A model generated the notes under the pieces. The model had not been told where the DNA came from. It worked only from the letters and a program-made list of their open reading frames with translations, and searched no databases. Shown in pieces: positions 55,932 through 64,000 of a stretch of 64,000 nt of DNA (the first letter of the stretch is position 1; each line of letters opens with the position of its first letter). The stretch is from an uncultured Bacilli bacterium. Lineage in GTDB: Bacteria; Bacillota_I; Bacilli_A; RF39; UBA660. The translations under genes were made by a program, and so were the position numbers. Where the stretch lies: positions 95,868 through 159,867 of the forward strand of contig CAKPCH010000003.1 in assembly GCA_934141535.1 (NCBI GenBank), written 5' to 3'.

Positions 55932-57102
55932 ATGTTTCCTCCAAACTATTATTAGCAGTCATTTTATTATTAAATGTAATGTTACATTTAATATCTATAT
56001 CTAATTTTTTTAAATTTTTATTCCAATTTTTCTTAACCTTACTGTAATAATTAGGATAATTCCTATAAAACTCTAAACCAAATCCAAAAATATCAGCTTC
56101 ATTTTCAAATGCAACATTGAGTGCCTTATTAGTAAAATTTTTAATTTTATTACATGCTTTCTTTTGCAATTTTTTAATAACATTAGGATCTTCTAAATTA
56201 GTTTTTCCAGTTAATTCAATTATTCTAGCATTTGTATTAAAATATAAATTTACTTTAGGTTTATTATTTTCAAGTTTAACTTTCCTTTTACTAGAAAAAT
56301 TTGTAGTGTCTACAATAGCATACCCCTCATCAGTTTTAATTTTTAGATACATTTCATTAATTTTATCATTAATAATATTAATTCCAAGACTTTCATCATG
56401 GCTTGTCATAGCAACCAATTTATCTCCTTTAAATATTGAAAGAGTATCTAATTTTGTATATGTGTTTGGTTCTGTAGTTTCTAAATTCTTATTTTCTTCA
56501 CCTTTTTGAGCTTTACCTACTATTTTAATTGTATTAATAGTTGGATCTATACCACTTCTAAGTAATATTGATAACAAGTCATTAAAATTAATTTTAGAAA
56601 TAATTCCTTGTAGTTTAGTTGTTGAAGTTAAATTATCTGATATATTTTGAGATGGAAAATTTGCTAAAGGAGTTTTGACTTTTAGAGTGTCTTTTGCCTT
56701 ACAATCTTTTGCTATAACAACATAAAAATTTTTACCAGTACTTGAATATCTAAGAAAAAAATCAAGTGCAGTTTTAATTCCTTCCTTAGCGACATCTTCA
56801 GATAGTACTACAACAGAGAATGCTCTAAAATATAGTTCTTTAGGTGATATAAGTCCTATTTCTTTTGATGCAGAAACTATAGAATCTCCTTTACCTGAAT
56901 AAACAACTACATTTGATTCAGAAGAACTTTTATCACTATTGTTTTTAGTAGAGTTTGATATTAATATACTTACTTCATATTCATCATCTTCTTTATCTAT
57001 AGATATACCAGATATTATAGAATAATCATTTAATTCTCTATAATTGAAACATCCTGTAAGACAAAATATTATAATAATACTAATAAGTATTTTTTTCATC
57101 AT
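55909..57102 (-). CDS. gerKC: Spore germination lipoprotein, GerAC/GerKC subunit
   Basis: A 397-residue lipoprotein: lipobox LTGC (Cys 18) then NYRELNDYSIISGISIDKEDDEYEVSILI and RAFSVVVLSEDVAKEGIKTALDFFLRY, the GerAC pattern. It is the outer-leaflet partner of the GerA-type receptor in the spore inner membrane. The start is ATG 57102 (or 57099). It follows the A gene with a 23-base overlap. Confidence 0.9.
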   Translation of the reverse strand: MMKKILISIIIIFCLTGCFNYRELNDYSIISGISIDKEDDEYEVSILISNSTKNNSDKSSSESNVVVYSGKGDSIVSASKEIGLISPKELYFRAFSVVVLSEDVAKEGIKTALDFFLRYSSTGKNFYVVIAKDCKAKDTLKVKTPLANFPSQNISDNLTSTTKLQGIISKINFNDLLSILLRSGIDPTINTIKIVGKAQKGEENKNLETTEPNTYTKLDTLSIFKGDKLVAMTSHDESLGINIINDKINEMYLKIKTDEGYAIVDTTNFSSKRKVKLENNKPKVNLYFNTNARIIELTGKTNLEDPNVIKKLQKKACNKIKNFTNKALNVAFENEADIFGFGLEFYRNYPNYYSKVKKNWNKNLKKLDIDIKCNITFNNKMTANNSLEETYDKEKIN

Positions 57103-58555
57103 TATCACTCATCCTTATCTTTCTTGAATTTTTTGTTAAATAAGTAGGTCTATTAGTTAAATTTTTTCTTGAAACACGTATTACACTATCTTTAAGTCCA
57201 CTTAGGTTAAAAGGACTAAATGGCGTTAAATAAGGAGTCCCTAAACACTCTAAACTAGAAAGTTTTGCTATAAGAATAATTAGCATAATAACAAGTCCTA
57301 TAATCCCCATAAAAGTAGCTGCTAAAATAAGCAAGAGTCTCCATTCTCTAATTCCATCAATTATATCTACATCATAAAATACTAATTCACAAATAGAAGT
57401 GGTTGCTACTACTATAATTACAATGGGTGATACAATACCAGCAGCAACTGCAGCATCACCTAAAATAAGAGCACCCACAACATTCATAGCGCTCCCACTA
57501 AAGCTTGGAGAATGTATATCTGCTTCTCTTAAAATTTCAAAGGTTATTATAAATATCAATACTTCAATAACTGTAGGAAATGGAACTCCTTCTCTTTGAA
57601 CGGCCAACGATATTAATAATTGATCAGGGATTATTTCTTGGTTATAAGTCATTAAGGCAATATATAAAGCAGGCGTTATAAGAGAAAGAAAAAAACATAC
57701 ATTTCTAATTATTCTACTGAATGAAACATTAACTGGTTTTTGATAATTATCTTCTGGTGAATGAAAAAAATCTGTTAAAACTGCAGGTAATATAAGTACA
57801 AATGGCGTATTTTCTACAAGTATTACTATTTTACCATTTAAAAGAGAAGTACAGGCTAAGTCAGGTCTTTCTGTGCTTATAATCTTGGGAAATATTGATT
57901 TTTGTTTGTGTTCTAAAAGTTCTCTTATATAACCACTATCTATAATTCCATCAATATCAATATTTTTTAATTGTTTTAATATTAAATCAATCTTATAATT
58001 TGGTACTAAATCCTTTATGTATGCTAATGTTACTTTTGTTTTAGTTCGTCTACCAATTTTAACATCTGTATACCATAGATTAGGATCTTTTATTCTTTTT
58101 CTAATAAGACCTAAATTCTTATCATTATTCTCCGTAAAACTATCTTTTGGACCTCTTACAATAGTCTCACTGCTAGATTCAACGACACCTCTATCTAAAG
58201 TGGTTCTAGTTTCAACAACAATTGCACACTTATTTTTATTAATCACTATAGCAGTAAAACCACTTGCTAAATAGTAAAACAATTCTTCATATGTCTCACA
58301 ACTATTTAAATTACTATTTACAATACTATTGTTAAGTTGAGAGAATAGTGTTTCAAAAGGTTTCTTTTTATCTAAACCAACAATAGATTTATTTAAAAAA
58401 TCACTAATTTTATCATCACTACTAACACTTTGTAAATATATATATCCTATTTCTTCTTTATTTTTAATTATGGTTCTAGTAACTATATCACTACTATTTC
58501 CATACACCTTTTTTACTGTTTTAAAAATCTCTTTTATATTGTTATCAAGTTTCAT
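57080..58555 (-). CDS. gerKA: Spore germination protein, GerAA/GerKA subunit
   Basis: A 491-residue receptor subunit: a soluble N-terminal part (about 1-270) with TRTTLDRGVVESSSETIVRGPKDSF and RIKDPNLWY, then about five membrane segments with VQREGVPFPTVIEVLIFIITFEILREA and GDAAVAAGIVSPIVIIVVATTSI. All match GerAA. GerA-type receptors open in response to amino acids or sugars. The A-C-B order is that of B. subtilis gerK and clostridial receptors. ATG 58555 with AGGTGAATTTC. Confidence 0.92.
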   Translation of the reverse strand: MKLDNNIKEIFKTVKKVYGNSSDIVTRTIIKNKEEIGYIYLQSVSSDDKISDFLNKSIVGLDKKKPFETLFSQLNNSIVNSNLNSCETYEELFYYLASGFTAIVINKNKCAIVVETRTTLDRGVVESSSETIVRGPKDSFTENNDKNLGLIRKRIKDPNLWYTDVKIGRRTKTKVTLAYIKDLVPNYKIDLILKQLKNIDIDGIIDSGYIRELLEHKQKSIFPKIISTERPDLACTSLLNGKIVILVENTPFVLILPAVLTDFFHSPEDNYQKPVNVSFSRIIRNVCFFLSLITPALYIALMTYNQEIIPDQLLISLAVQREGVPFPTVIEVLIFIITFEILREADIHSPSFSGSAMNVVGALILGDAAVAAGIVSPIVIIVVATTSICELVFYDVDIIDGIREWRLLLILAATFMGIIGLVIMLIILIAKLSSLECLGTPYLTPFSPFNLSGLKDSVIRVSRKNLTNRPTYLTKNSRKIRMSDNDEKNTY

Positions 58556-58606
58556 GAAATTCACCTATGGTTATTATTTCCAAAAATAAAAAAAATATTA
58601 AATTTC

Positions 58607-58635
58607 TTTACTTTAAAAGTAAACTATATTATAAT
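58607..58635 (+). promoter_or_regulatory. Promoter of ecfA1-ecfA2-ecfT-truA, with a 7-3-7 palindrome
   Basis: TTTACT (58607-58612), 17 bases, TATAAT (58630-58635). The -35 is half of a perfect inverted repeat, TTTACTT-TAA-AAGTAAA (58607-58623), between the divergent ger and ecf operons. Confidence 0.65.
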
Positions 58636-58654
58636 AAATAACTAGGTGAAGTGT

Positions 58655-59446
58655 ATGGGAACTAAATTAAAATCAACAGTATTAAGTCTTAAGAGTGTAC
58701 AATATAAGAATATACTTAAAAACATAACTTTTACTTTAGAAGAAAATTCTATAAATGTTTTAATAGGTCCCAATGCATGCGGTAAAACTACGTTGGTAAA
58801 ATGTATTTTAGGTCTTTTAGATTATAAAGGAACAATAGAGTATAATGGTAATAAATTGCAAATAACAAAAGAAATAGGTGTATATAGCTCTTTTTTAGGT
58901 CTTTTAGAAAAAAATGTTTTTGATAATTTAATGTTTACTTTAATAAATTTAGGTGAGGAAGAAAAATGCGCTAAAAAAAAGGTGTATGATATAACAAAAA
59001 AATTACTTATTGATGATATTTTAAATACCAATGTTGAAGAATTATCCAACATTCAAAAAAAGAAAGTTTTATTAGCACTCTCACTAATTCATAATCCAAA
59101 ACTATTAATAATCGATGATTGTTTAGATGAGTTTAATCCTTCTTATAAGGAAAGAGTAATAAATTATTTAAAAAAAATAAGTTCTGAATGTACAATTTTA
59201 TTTTTAACAAGCAGATCTGATAATATAATGTGTGCTGATAAGATAATCGTTGTGAATGATGGTGAAACTAAATTTGAAGGTGATTTAAGTCAAATAATAA
59301 AGGATGAAAAATTGTTAATAAATAATGGTATTGCTTTACCACAAGTGGTTGATTTATCTAACAAATTAAAATCGTATGAATTAATTAATGAACCTGTGTT
59401 TGATATAGATAAGATGGTGAATGAAATATGGCAAGAACGAGAATAA
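58655..59446 (+). CDS. EcfA1-like ABC ATPase with altered catalytic motifs
   Basis: A 263-residue ABC ATPase. Walker A is normal (GPNACGKT, 38-45). The signature is LSNIQ (130-134) instead of LSGGQ. Walker B is LLIIDD (150-155), with aspartate where the catalytic glutamate is expected, the D-loop is lost (DEFN), and the switch histidine position is serine (LTSRSDN, 184-190). It begins ecfA1-ecfA2-ecfT-truA, the usual order after rplQ in Bacilli, so EcfA1 is the likely origin. ATG 58655 after AGGTGAAGTGT. Confidence 0.8.
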   Translation: MGTKLKSTVLSLKSVQYKNILKNITFTLEENSINVLIGPNACGKTTLVKCILGLLDYKGTIEYNGNKLQITKEIGVYSSFLGLLEKNVFDNLMFTLINLGEEEKCAKKKVYDITKKLLIDDILNTNVEELSNIQKKKVLLALSLIHNPKLLIIDDCLDEFNPSYKERVINYLKKISSECTILFLTSRSDNIMCADKIIVVNDGETKFEGDLSQIIKDEKLLINNGIALPQVVDLSNKLKSYELINEPVFDIDKMVNEIWQERE

Positions 59447-60153
59447 AAAAAATTGAAGATGTTAAAAGTCAAAAAATAGATTTTTCAAAAAATAAAATAT
59501 GCTGTATTATTGGAAAAACTTCAGATGAACAAACACAATACATTAATTTACTTTATAATGAATTTAAAAAGGATAAAGAAGTTGCTTACTTAAGTGAAGA
59601 TTGCATGGATAATATGTTTTCTATAAATATAAAAGAAGATATTAAGTATAGTTTAAATGGCAAAAAAAAGACTAATGATATATTTGATATGCTTAAATTG
59701 TTTAATTTAGATGAGATGATATTTAAAAAAAATTACCTTGAACTAAGTAACGGTGAAAAAAAGAAGATTTGCATAATTTCAATACTATTAAAAAACTCAA
59801 ATATAATCTTAATGGATAGACCTGATTCTTACTTAGATGATAAAAGTATTCAATCATTAATTAAAATACTTAAAAGATTAAAAAAAGAGAAAGTTATAAT
59901 AATATCATCAAATAACATAAATTTTATTCTTCAAATAAGTGAAAAAGTAGTTGTTATAAATAAAACAAAAGTAATAGAATGTGATGATAAGTTTAATATA
60001 TTAAATAATGAAGCAATAATGAATAGGATAGGCTTTTCTATTCCATTTGTAGTTGAATTTGAGAATAGAGTGAAAAAAATAAAAAACATAAGACTCGTAC
60101 AAAGAGATAATGTTAATGATTTATTAAAGGATATATATAGAAATGTTAAATAA
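59428..60153 (+). CDS. EcfA2-like ABC ATPase, degenerate
   Basis: A 241-residue protein. Where Walker A should be the sequence is IIGKTSDEQTQYINLL (27-42): the GxxxxGK spacing is lost and lysine is replaced by Gln. The signature is close to intact, LSNGE (106-110). Walker B is IILMDRPDSYLDD with arginine (131) for the catalytic glutamate, and the switch histidine is replaced (IIISSNN). It is therefore an inactive half on its own. It overlaps the end of the first ATPase gene by 19 bases and the start of the ecfT-like gene by 11. Confidence 0.78.
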   Translation: MARTRIKKIEDVKSQKIDFSKNKICCIIGKTSDEQTQYINLLYNEFKKDKEVAYLSEDCMDNMFSINIKEDIKYSLNGKKKTNDIFDMLKLFNLDEMIFKKNYLELSNGEKKKICIISILLKNSNIILMDRPDSYLDDKSIQSLIKILKRLKKEKVIIISSNNINFILQISEKVVVINKTKVIECDDKFNILNNEAIMNRIGFSIPFVVEFENRVKKIKNIRLVQRDNVNDLLKDIYRNVK

Positions 60154-60820
60154 TAAACTTTTATCTAATGTAACAAATTCAACTAAATTAATAATTTTAA
60201 TTTTATTAATAATGATAACTGTATTTGCACACTCATTATATTTGTTAATATTTTTAACACTATTAGTTATTTATTTATCTATTATAGAAAAATCTACTGT
60301 AAAAGAATATGTAAGCCTAATAAAAAATATTTCGTATTGGTTGATATTACTTGGAGTATCATATATAATTATTTGTAGAAATATCTTATTTTTGTTATTA
60401 TTTATATATAAAATTTTATTAATAGTTTGCCTTATTAGTTTATATCTAAAAAAAATAACTTTTTACAAATTGAATAATTCAATATATACTCTTTTAACTC
60501 CGTTAGAAAAATTAAAGGTTAATACACAGAAAATATCATATAATTTAACTTATTTTATTATGTTTATAATCACATGGAATAAATCAAAAGCTGTTATTAA
60601 AAATATTCAATTAAAAAGTGGGTATAAGAGTTATAATTTCAAAAATTATTTTTTACCTAGAATGTTTTATTCGTCAAATAAGTTATGTGAAATAAATAAT
60701 ACATTAAAAGTCAGATATTATCAAAATCATAAAGAGAATGTAAACCTAGAATCTATAATTTTAACGATGATATTTTTACTTATATTTATAATTGCTATAA
60801 AAAAGGAAGTGATTTTGTGA
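60143..60820 (+). CDS. EcfT-like transmembrane protein
   Basis: A 225-residue membrane protein with four to five hydrophobic segments (about 13-47, 62-75, 82-105, 140-150, 204-220) and a basic cytosolic region. Position after two EcfA-like genes and before truA indicates EcfT, the scaffold of energy-coupling factor vitamin transporters; LTPLEKLKVNTQKISYNLTYFIMFI has some EcfT likeness (LxPLxxLxxxxxKIxxxLxxxxxF), but the clear Ala-Arg-Gly coupling motifs are not evident. Start ATG 60143 inside the second ATPase gene. Confidence 0.65.
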   Translation: MLNNKLLSNVTNSTKLIILILLIMITVFAHSLYLLIFLTLLVIYLSIIEKSTVKEYVSLIKNISYWLILLGVSYIIICRNILFLLLFIYKILLIVCLISLYLKKITFYKLNNSIYTLLTPLEKLKVNTQKISYNLTYFIMFIITWNKSKAVIKNIQLKSGYKSYNFKNYFLPRMFYSSNKLCEINNTLKVRYYQNHKENVNLESIILTMIFLLIFIIAIKKEVIL

Positions 60821-61557
60821 GATATTTTATGACAATATCTTATGATGGGTCAAAATTTAATGGATACCAAAAACAGCCTAGAAAAAAAACAGTACAGGGG
60901 GAAATAGAGAAAGCATTAAAACAAATTAATTCTTTAAAACCAGTTAAGTTAGTAGCATCCGGAAGAACTGATGCTGGTGTCCATGCTTTTAATCAAAGGG
61001 CTCATTTCGATATGGAAAATGATATTCCTTTAGATAGATTAAAACGTTCTATTAATGGATTAATATCTGATAGTATCTACATAAAAAGTATTCATAAAGT
61101 AGATGAAAATTTTCATGCAAGATTTAATGTAAAAGCAAAAGAATATATATATAGAATAAATATGGGAACATATAATCCAATAGAAAAGGATTATGTATAT
61201 CAATATAATAAAATACTTGATATTCCTGAAATGGAAAGAGCTTTAAAATATTTAGAAGGAAAACATGACTTTAGATCTTTTGTACATATAGATGAAGAAA
61301 AAGAAGATTATGTGAGAGAAATATTTCAAACTTCAATTATAAGAGATACTAAAAATGTTAATCAAATAACAATTTCAATATTAGGCAGTGGCTTTATGAG
61401 ATATATGGTAAGAAATATAGTAGGAACTTTAATTGAAATAGGTGAAAAAAAGTATAGAAGTGAAGATATTATTGTGATGCTTGATGAAAAAGATAGAAAG
61501 TGTGCGGGGAAATGTGCTCCAGCATGCGGCTTGTATTTAAAAGATGTTTATTATTAA
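60817..61557 (+). CDS. truA: tRNA pseudouridine synthase A
   Basis: A 246-residue TruA: YDGSKFNGYQKQPRKKTVQGEIEKAL, the catalytic ASGRTDAGVHA (aspartate near 52), FHARFNVKAKEYIYRI and GSGFMRYMVRNIVGTLIEIG. It makes pseudouridine 38-40 in tRNA anticodon arms. GTG start at 60817 after GGAAGTGATTTT, overlapping the ecfT-like stop by four bases. It ends with CAGKCAPACGLYL, a common C-terminus. Confidence 0.95.
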   Translation: MRYFMTISYDGSKFNGYQKQPRKKTVQGEIEKALKQINSLKPVKLVASGRTDAGVHAFNQRAHFDMENDIPLDRLKRSINGLISDSIYIKSIHKVDENFHARFNVKAKEYIYRINMGTYNPIEKDYVYQYNKILDIPEMERALKYLEGKHDFRSFVHIDEEKEDYVREIFQTSIIRDTKNVNQITISILGSGFMRYMVRNIVGTLIEIGEKKYRSEDIIVMLDEKDRKCAGKCAPACGLYLKDVYY

Positions 61558-61638
61558 TAAGTGAACATCTTTTCATTTTTGTATTGATTTTTTTTGATTG
61601 TTAGATTATAATTATTTTAGAATAAAAAGGTGATAAAT

Positions 61639-62229
61639 ATGAACAAATCAAAAATTTTGTTAGATGGTAATATTGAAAAAGAAGTAGATGGCATATTTTA
61701 TATATATAATTCAAAATATTATTTTATTTACACTGAAAAAGAAATAGATGAAAATGGTTATGTAATTCTTCATTTAGTTCAAATAGGTAAAGAAATTCAA
61801 AATACTCCAACAGGGCCTGTTGATACGGGATTTATGATTGGTGTAGAAGTTCAAAGTGAAGAATGGAAATCTGTTCAAACTTCAATTACAAAAATAGTAA
61901 ATGATAAGAAAAATAATACTCAAGATCCAGAAATTCAATATTTACCTGCAACAATGCTTAATACAGTTAAGATAATGAGTAAAAATACATTTAGATTATT
62001 AAAAAATATATTAGTAGATGATTTTAATGTTAACTTTGATTCTATAGATAATATAACTAATAATATAGAATTAAGTAATACTCAAAATATAAATAGTGTA
62101 TCTAATGATAATGTAATAATAGATTATCGTTCAAAATATTTTGAAGAAGAAGAAAAAGTAAAACAATTAGAAGAAACTATTAAAGAATTAAACGAAAAAA
62201 TAAGTGCTATAAAGGGAATTTTAGAATAG
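61639..62229 (+). CDS. Unknown soluble protein with C-terminal coiled coil
   Basis: A 196-residue protein not assigned to a family. The first part (LDGNIEKEVDGIFYIYNSKYYFIYTEKEIDENGYVILHLVQIG) is beta-rich and is followed by SEEWKSVQTSITKIV; an Asn-rich linker leads to a heptad-like C-terminus (YFEEEEKVKQLEETIKELNEKISAIKGIL). ATG 61639 after AAGGTGATAA. A terminator follows. Confidence 0.65.
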   Translation: MNKSKILLDGNIEKEVDGIFYIYNSKYYFIYTEKEIDENGYVILHLVQIGKEIQNTPTGPVDTGFMIGVEVQSEEWKSVQTSITKIVNDKKNNTQDPEIQYLPATMLNTVKIMSKNTFRLLKNILVDDFNVNFDSIDNITNNIELSNTQNINSVSNDNVIIDYRSKYFEEEEKVKQLEETIKELNEKISAIKGILE

Positions 62230-62252
62230 ATTAATTTATTCTCTTTTTTTTG
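62223..62252 (+). terminator. Terminator after the 61.6-kb gene
   Basis: AGAATA and TATTCT flank a loop containing the stop codon region, then CTTTTTTTT. Confidence 0.65.
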
Positions 62253-62275
62253 CATAAATTTAATAGAGGGATATT

Positions 62276-63151
62276 ATGAAAAATATCATTAAATTCTATT
62301 ATAATTTAGTTATAAATAATTTTAAAAAAATAAATGATACCTATATATTTGAGGTGGATGGTATTATTTATTCTTTTGAACCTGTTATTGATGATCCAAA
62401 TAAGGTATATGAAATTTATTTAGTTATAAAGAATATAGGTTTAGATTATGAACAAATAGTTATTAATAAAGATAATTCATTTATTACATATTTTAATTCT
62501 ATGCCATATATATTATTAAAAAAAATGATAAATGGTACAAAAAGCATAGGTTTTAATGATATTATAAGATATAGTGTTCCTTTATATAAAAACGTTAAAA
62601 TAGTTTGGAAGGAACTTTGGGAGAGAAAAATAGATTATTATGAATATCAAATTAGTCAATTTGGAATTAAATATCAATTAGTTTCTAATAGTTTTAGTTA
62701 TTATATTGGTCTTTGCGAGTGCGCTATAGAATTATTAAATTACTTATCAAAAGATGATATAGTTGGATATTTATCACATAAGCGAATTGTACATAAAGAA
62801 AATTATGATTCTTTTCTTAATCCTACATCCATAACTATTGATAGTAGGGTAAGGGATATTGCTGAATTTTTTAAATGTAATTATATAAGTAATTTAATAA
62901 CTGATGATGAGTTTATAAAAAATATAGACGGGTTAAATTTAAGTTATAATGAAGCTATATTGCTTTTATCTAGATTACTTTATCCTTCATATTATTTTGA
63001 TACTTATGATAAAATAATACAAAATCAAATAACTGAAGATAAAATAAATGTTTATATAGAAAAAAATGCTTCTTTCGAGGCATCTTTAAGAAAAGTTTAT
63101 TACTATTTAAGAAATAGGTATAAAATACCAGAGATTGAGTGGTTAAATTAA
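62276..63151 (+). CDS. Unknown protein, possibly a CotS/YutH-like kinase-fold spore protein
   Basis: A 291-residue soluble protein. The sequence DDIVGYLSHKRIVHKENYDSFLNPTSITIDSRVRDIAEFFK and the late SRLLYPSYYFDTYDKII remind me of the spore-coat CotS/YutH group of inactive kinase-like proteins, where HxR/D and YPSYYFD-like stretches occur. This is a weak, memory-based resemblance. GGGATATT precedes the ATG. Its stop overlaps that of the convergent NifU-like gene by three to four bases; B. subtilis yutH and yutI are also not far apart. Confidence 0.5.
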   Translation: MKNIIKFYYNLVINNFKKINDTYIFEVDGIIYSFEPVIDDPNKVYEIYLVIKNIGLDYEQIVINKDNSFITYFNSMPYILLKKMINGTKSIGFNDIIRYSVPLYKNVKIVWKELWERKIDYYEYQISQFGIKYQLVSNSFSYYIGLCECAIELLNYLSKDDIVGYLSHKRIVHKENYDSFLNPTSITIDSRVRDIAEFFKCNYISNLITDDEFIKNIDGLNLSYNEAILLLSRLLYPSYYFDTYDKIIQNQITEDKINVYIEKNASFEASLRKVYYYLRNRYKIPEIEWLN

Positions 63152-63393
63152 AATAAATTAACTACTTCTTTTACTTCTTCAACTTCACTCATTATAGCAG
63201 CTTCAATTCCATCTTTAAGAGTTAAGTCTAACATTTGACAATTGGCGCATGCTCCCATCATTCTTATGTAACAAATTCCATCTTCAAATTTAACAAATTC
63301 GATATTTCCACCATCATTTATTAAGAAAGGTCTTAGTTTATCAATAATATCTTTAATCTTTTCAACTATAATATCGTTATTATTATTTTCCAT
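63148..63393 (-). CDS. NifU-like Fe-S scaffold domain protein (YutI-like)
   Basis: An 81-residue NifU C-terminal domain: KIKDIIDKLRPFLINDGGNIEFVKFEDGICYIRMMGACANCQMLDLTLKDGIEAAI. The CANC pair (C-x2-C) holds an Fe-S cluster for transfer to apo-proteins. ATG 63393 after GGGTGATAAT; a GTG at 63405 overlaps that site. Convergent with the 62.3-kb gene; AGTGGTTAA/TTAACTACT (63136-63166) can form a shared hairpin. Confidence 0.9.
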   Translation of the reverse strand: MENNNNDIIVEKIKDIIDKLRPFLINDGGNIEFVKFEDGICYIRMMGACANCQMLDLTLKDGIEAAIMSEVEEVKEVVNLF

Positions 63394-63462
63394 ATTATCA
63401 CCCAAGTTGTATTATATAATACTCACTAAATTTTGTAAAGACTTTTATTTCACTGTAAAATG

Positions 63463-63471
63463 TGTTATAAT
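63463..63471 (+). promoter_or_regulatory. Extended -10 promoter of the S1-domain gene
   Basis: TGTTATAAT with only a weak -35 (TTTTAT, 17 bases before). Confidence 0.6.
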
Positions 63472-63487
63472 TTGTGCAGGTGGTAAT

Positions 63488-63844
63488 ATGTCAAAATTTA
63501 AGAAAGGGAGGATTGTTCGTGGTACTGTAACGGGTATAGAATCATATGGTGTATTTGTATCGTGTGATGATTATTATACTGGTTTGATACATATTTCTGA
63601 AATTTCGCATGGATTTGTAAAAAATATAAATGACTATGTTAAGATTGGTGATTTAATATTTGTTGAGATTCTTGATGTTGATGAAGAGATGGGACATTTA
63701 AAATTAAGTATAAAAAATATAGAATACAGGAAGAACATTGCCTTTAAAAAAAGAAGGATAAAGGAGACTCCATTAGGTTTTAAAACGTTAGAATATAAGT
63801 TACCTATTTGGATAAATGAATCATTAGAAAAAATTAATAAATAG
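63488..63844 (+). CDS. S1-domain RNA-binding protein (YugI/CvfD-like)
   Basis: A 118-residue protein. Residues 1-75 form one S1/OB domain: KKGRIVRGTVTGIESYGVFVSCDDYYTGLIHISEISHGFV and VKIGDLIFVEILDVDEEMGHLKLSIK. A basic C-terminus (KKRRIKETPLGFKTLEYKLPIWINESL) follows, the GFxxLxxxLPxWI tail being common to YugI (general stress protein 13) and CvfD-type regulators that bind ribosomes or mRNA. ATG 63488 after AGGTGG. Confidence 0.88.
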   Translation: MSKFKKGRIVRGTVTGIESYGVFVSCDDYYTGLIHISEISHGFVKNINDYVKIGDLIFVEILDVDEEMGHLKLSIKNIEYRKNIAFKKRRIKETPLGFKTLEYKLPIWINESLEKINK

Positions 63845-63881
63845 TTTTTTTATAAAATTCGTTAAAAAAATTAAAATTGTA

Positions 63882-63910
63882 TTGACAAAATTAAGTATAC
63901 GTGATATATT
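63882..63910 (+). promoter_or_regulatory. tRNA promoter
   Basis: TTGACA (63882-63887), 17 bases, TATATT (63905-63910) with TGA immediately before the -10. Confidence 0.8.
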
Positions 63911-63931
63911 TAATTACGTCAACGTTTTTAC

Positions 63932-64000
63932 GGGCGATTAGCTCAGTTGGTTAGAGCACTTGCCTTACAAGCAAGGGGTCATAGGTTCGAGTCCTATATC
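63932..64000 (+). tRNA. tRNA-Val (UAC), 3' partial
   Basis: Acceptor 5' strand GGGCGAT (63932-63938), D arm with GCTC/GAGC, anticodon arm CTTGC-CTTACAA-GCAAG giving anticodon TAC (valine), a variable loop and TTCGAGT of the T arm. The window ends before the 3' acceptor strand. It may be the first of a tRNA cluster. Confidence 0.93.

Overview
The window is about 64 kb of a chromosome of very low GC content (A/T-rich even at codon third positions). Ribosomal operon order, soj-parB-yyzM-ychF-rpsF-ssb-rpsR synteny, AGGAGG/GGTGAT ribosome binding sites and sigma-A-type promoters (often with an extended -10, TGNTATAAT) point to the Bacillota (Bacilli or a related uncultured gut lineage). TGA is used as a stop (for example at the ends of secY and dacF), so this is genetic code 11 and not a code-4 Mollicute. 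A gerA-gerC-gerB germinant receptor operon, cwlD, a dacB/dacF-type carboxypeptidase, spmA and spmB suggest descent from, or membership of, an endospore-forming group. The genus cannot be fixed from the sequence alone.

Layout: 1-5.1 kb holds a BI-1 membrane protein (partial), rpmE, a DUF421 protein, a NUDIX hydrolase, a secreted DNA-entry-type nuclease, typA and a small XRE regulator. 5.2-13.7 kb has ddl divergent from parA-parB-mscS-yyzM-abgT, then ychF and rpsF-ssb-rpsR, with a possible short RNA ahead of ychF. 13.8-14.9 kb is the sigma-A gene. 15.4-29.5 kb is the S10-spc-alpha ribosomal superoperon through secY, adk, map, infA, rpmJ, rpoA and rplQ; rpmD (L30) is missing.

29.5-32.5 kb is an agr-type quorum-sensing locus: agrA-agrC on the plus strand converge on agrD and agrB on the minus strand. 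The 38-residue agrD carries a Listeria-like cyclic peptide core (CFFYV ring). 32.4-38.8 kb is a patchy region: a structured, mostly non-coding interval, cspA, hpf, secA, then repeated decaying copies of the secA 3' end around a yjjX-like gene, a metallophosphoesterase bracketed by short repeats, and a nucleoside phosphorylase without a normal start. 38.8-43.6 kb carries an acyltransferase, two membrane-anchored multi-thioredoxin-fold proteins, a PH-like protein and an unknown anchored protein.

43.6-53.9 kb returns to housekeeping: trpS with a likely Fe-S cysteine set, rplM (with an L13-leader pseudoknot) and rpsI, an HD hydrolase, a GDPD, gmk, an rRNA methyltransferase, pseudouridine synthases, and the cwlD-dacB-spmA-spmB-rluB group, then ferredoxin. 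54-58.6 kb has a tail-anchored unknown protein and the ger operon. 58.6-61.6 kb is ecfA1-ecfA2-ecfT-truA, in which the two ATPases have lost many catalytic residues. The end holds two unknown proteins, a NifU-like protein, an S1-domain protein and the first part of a tRNA-Val(UAC).

The most interesting items are the complete agr circuit with its duplicated translation-initiation region and AgrA-like repeats, the secA-tail repeats that look like an insertion scar, and the degenerate ECF ATPase pair. No insertion sequence, prophage or CRISPR array was seen.
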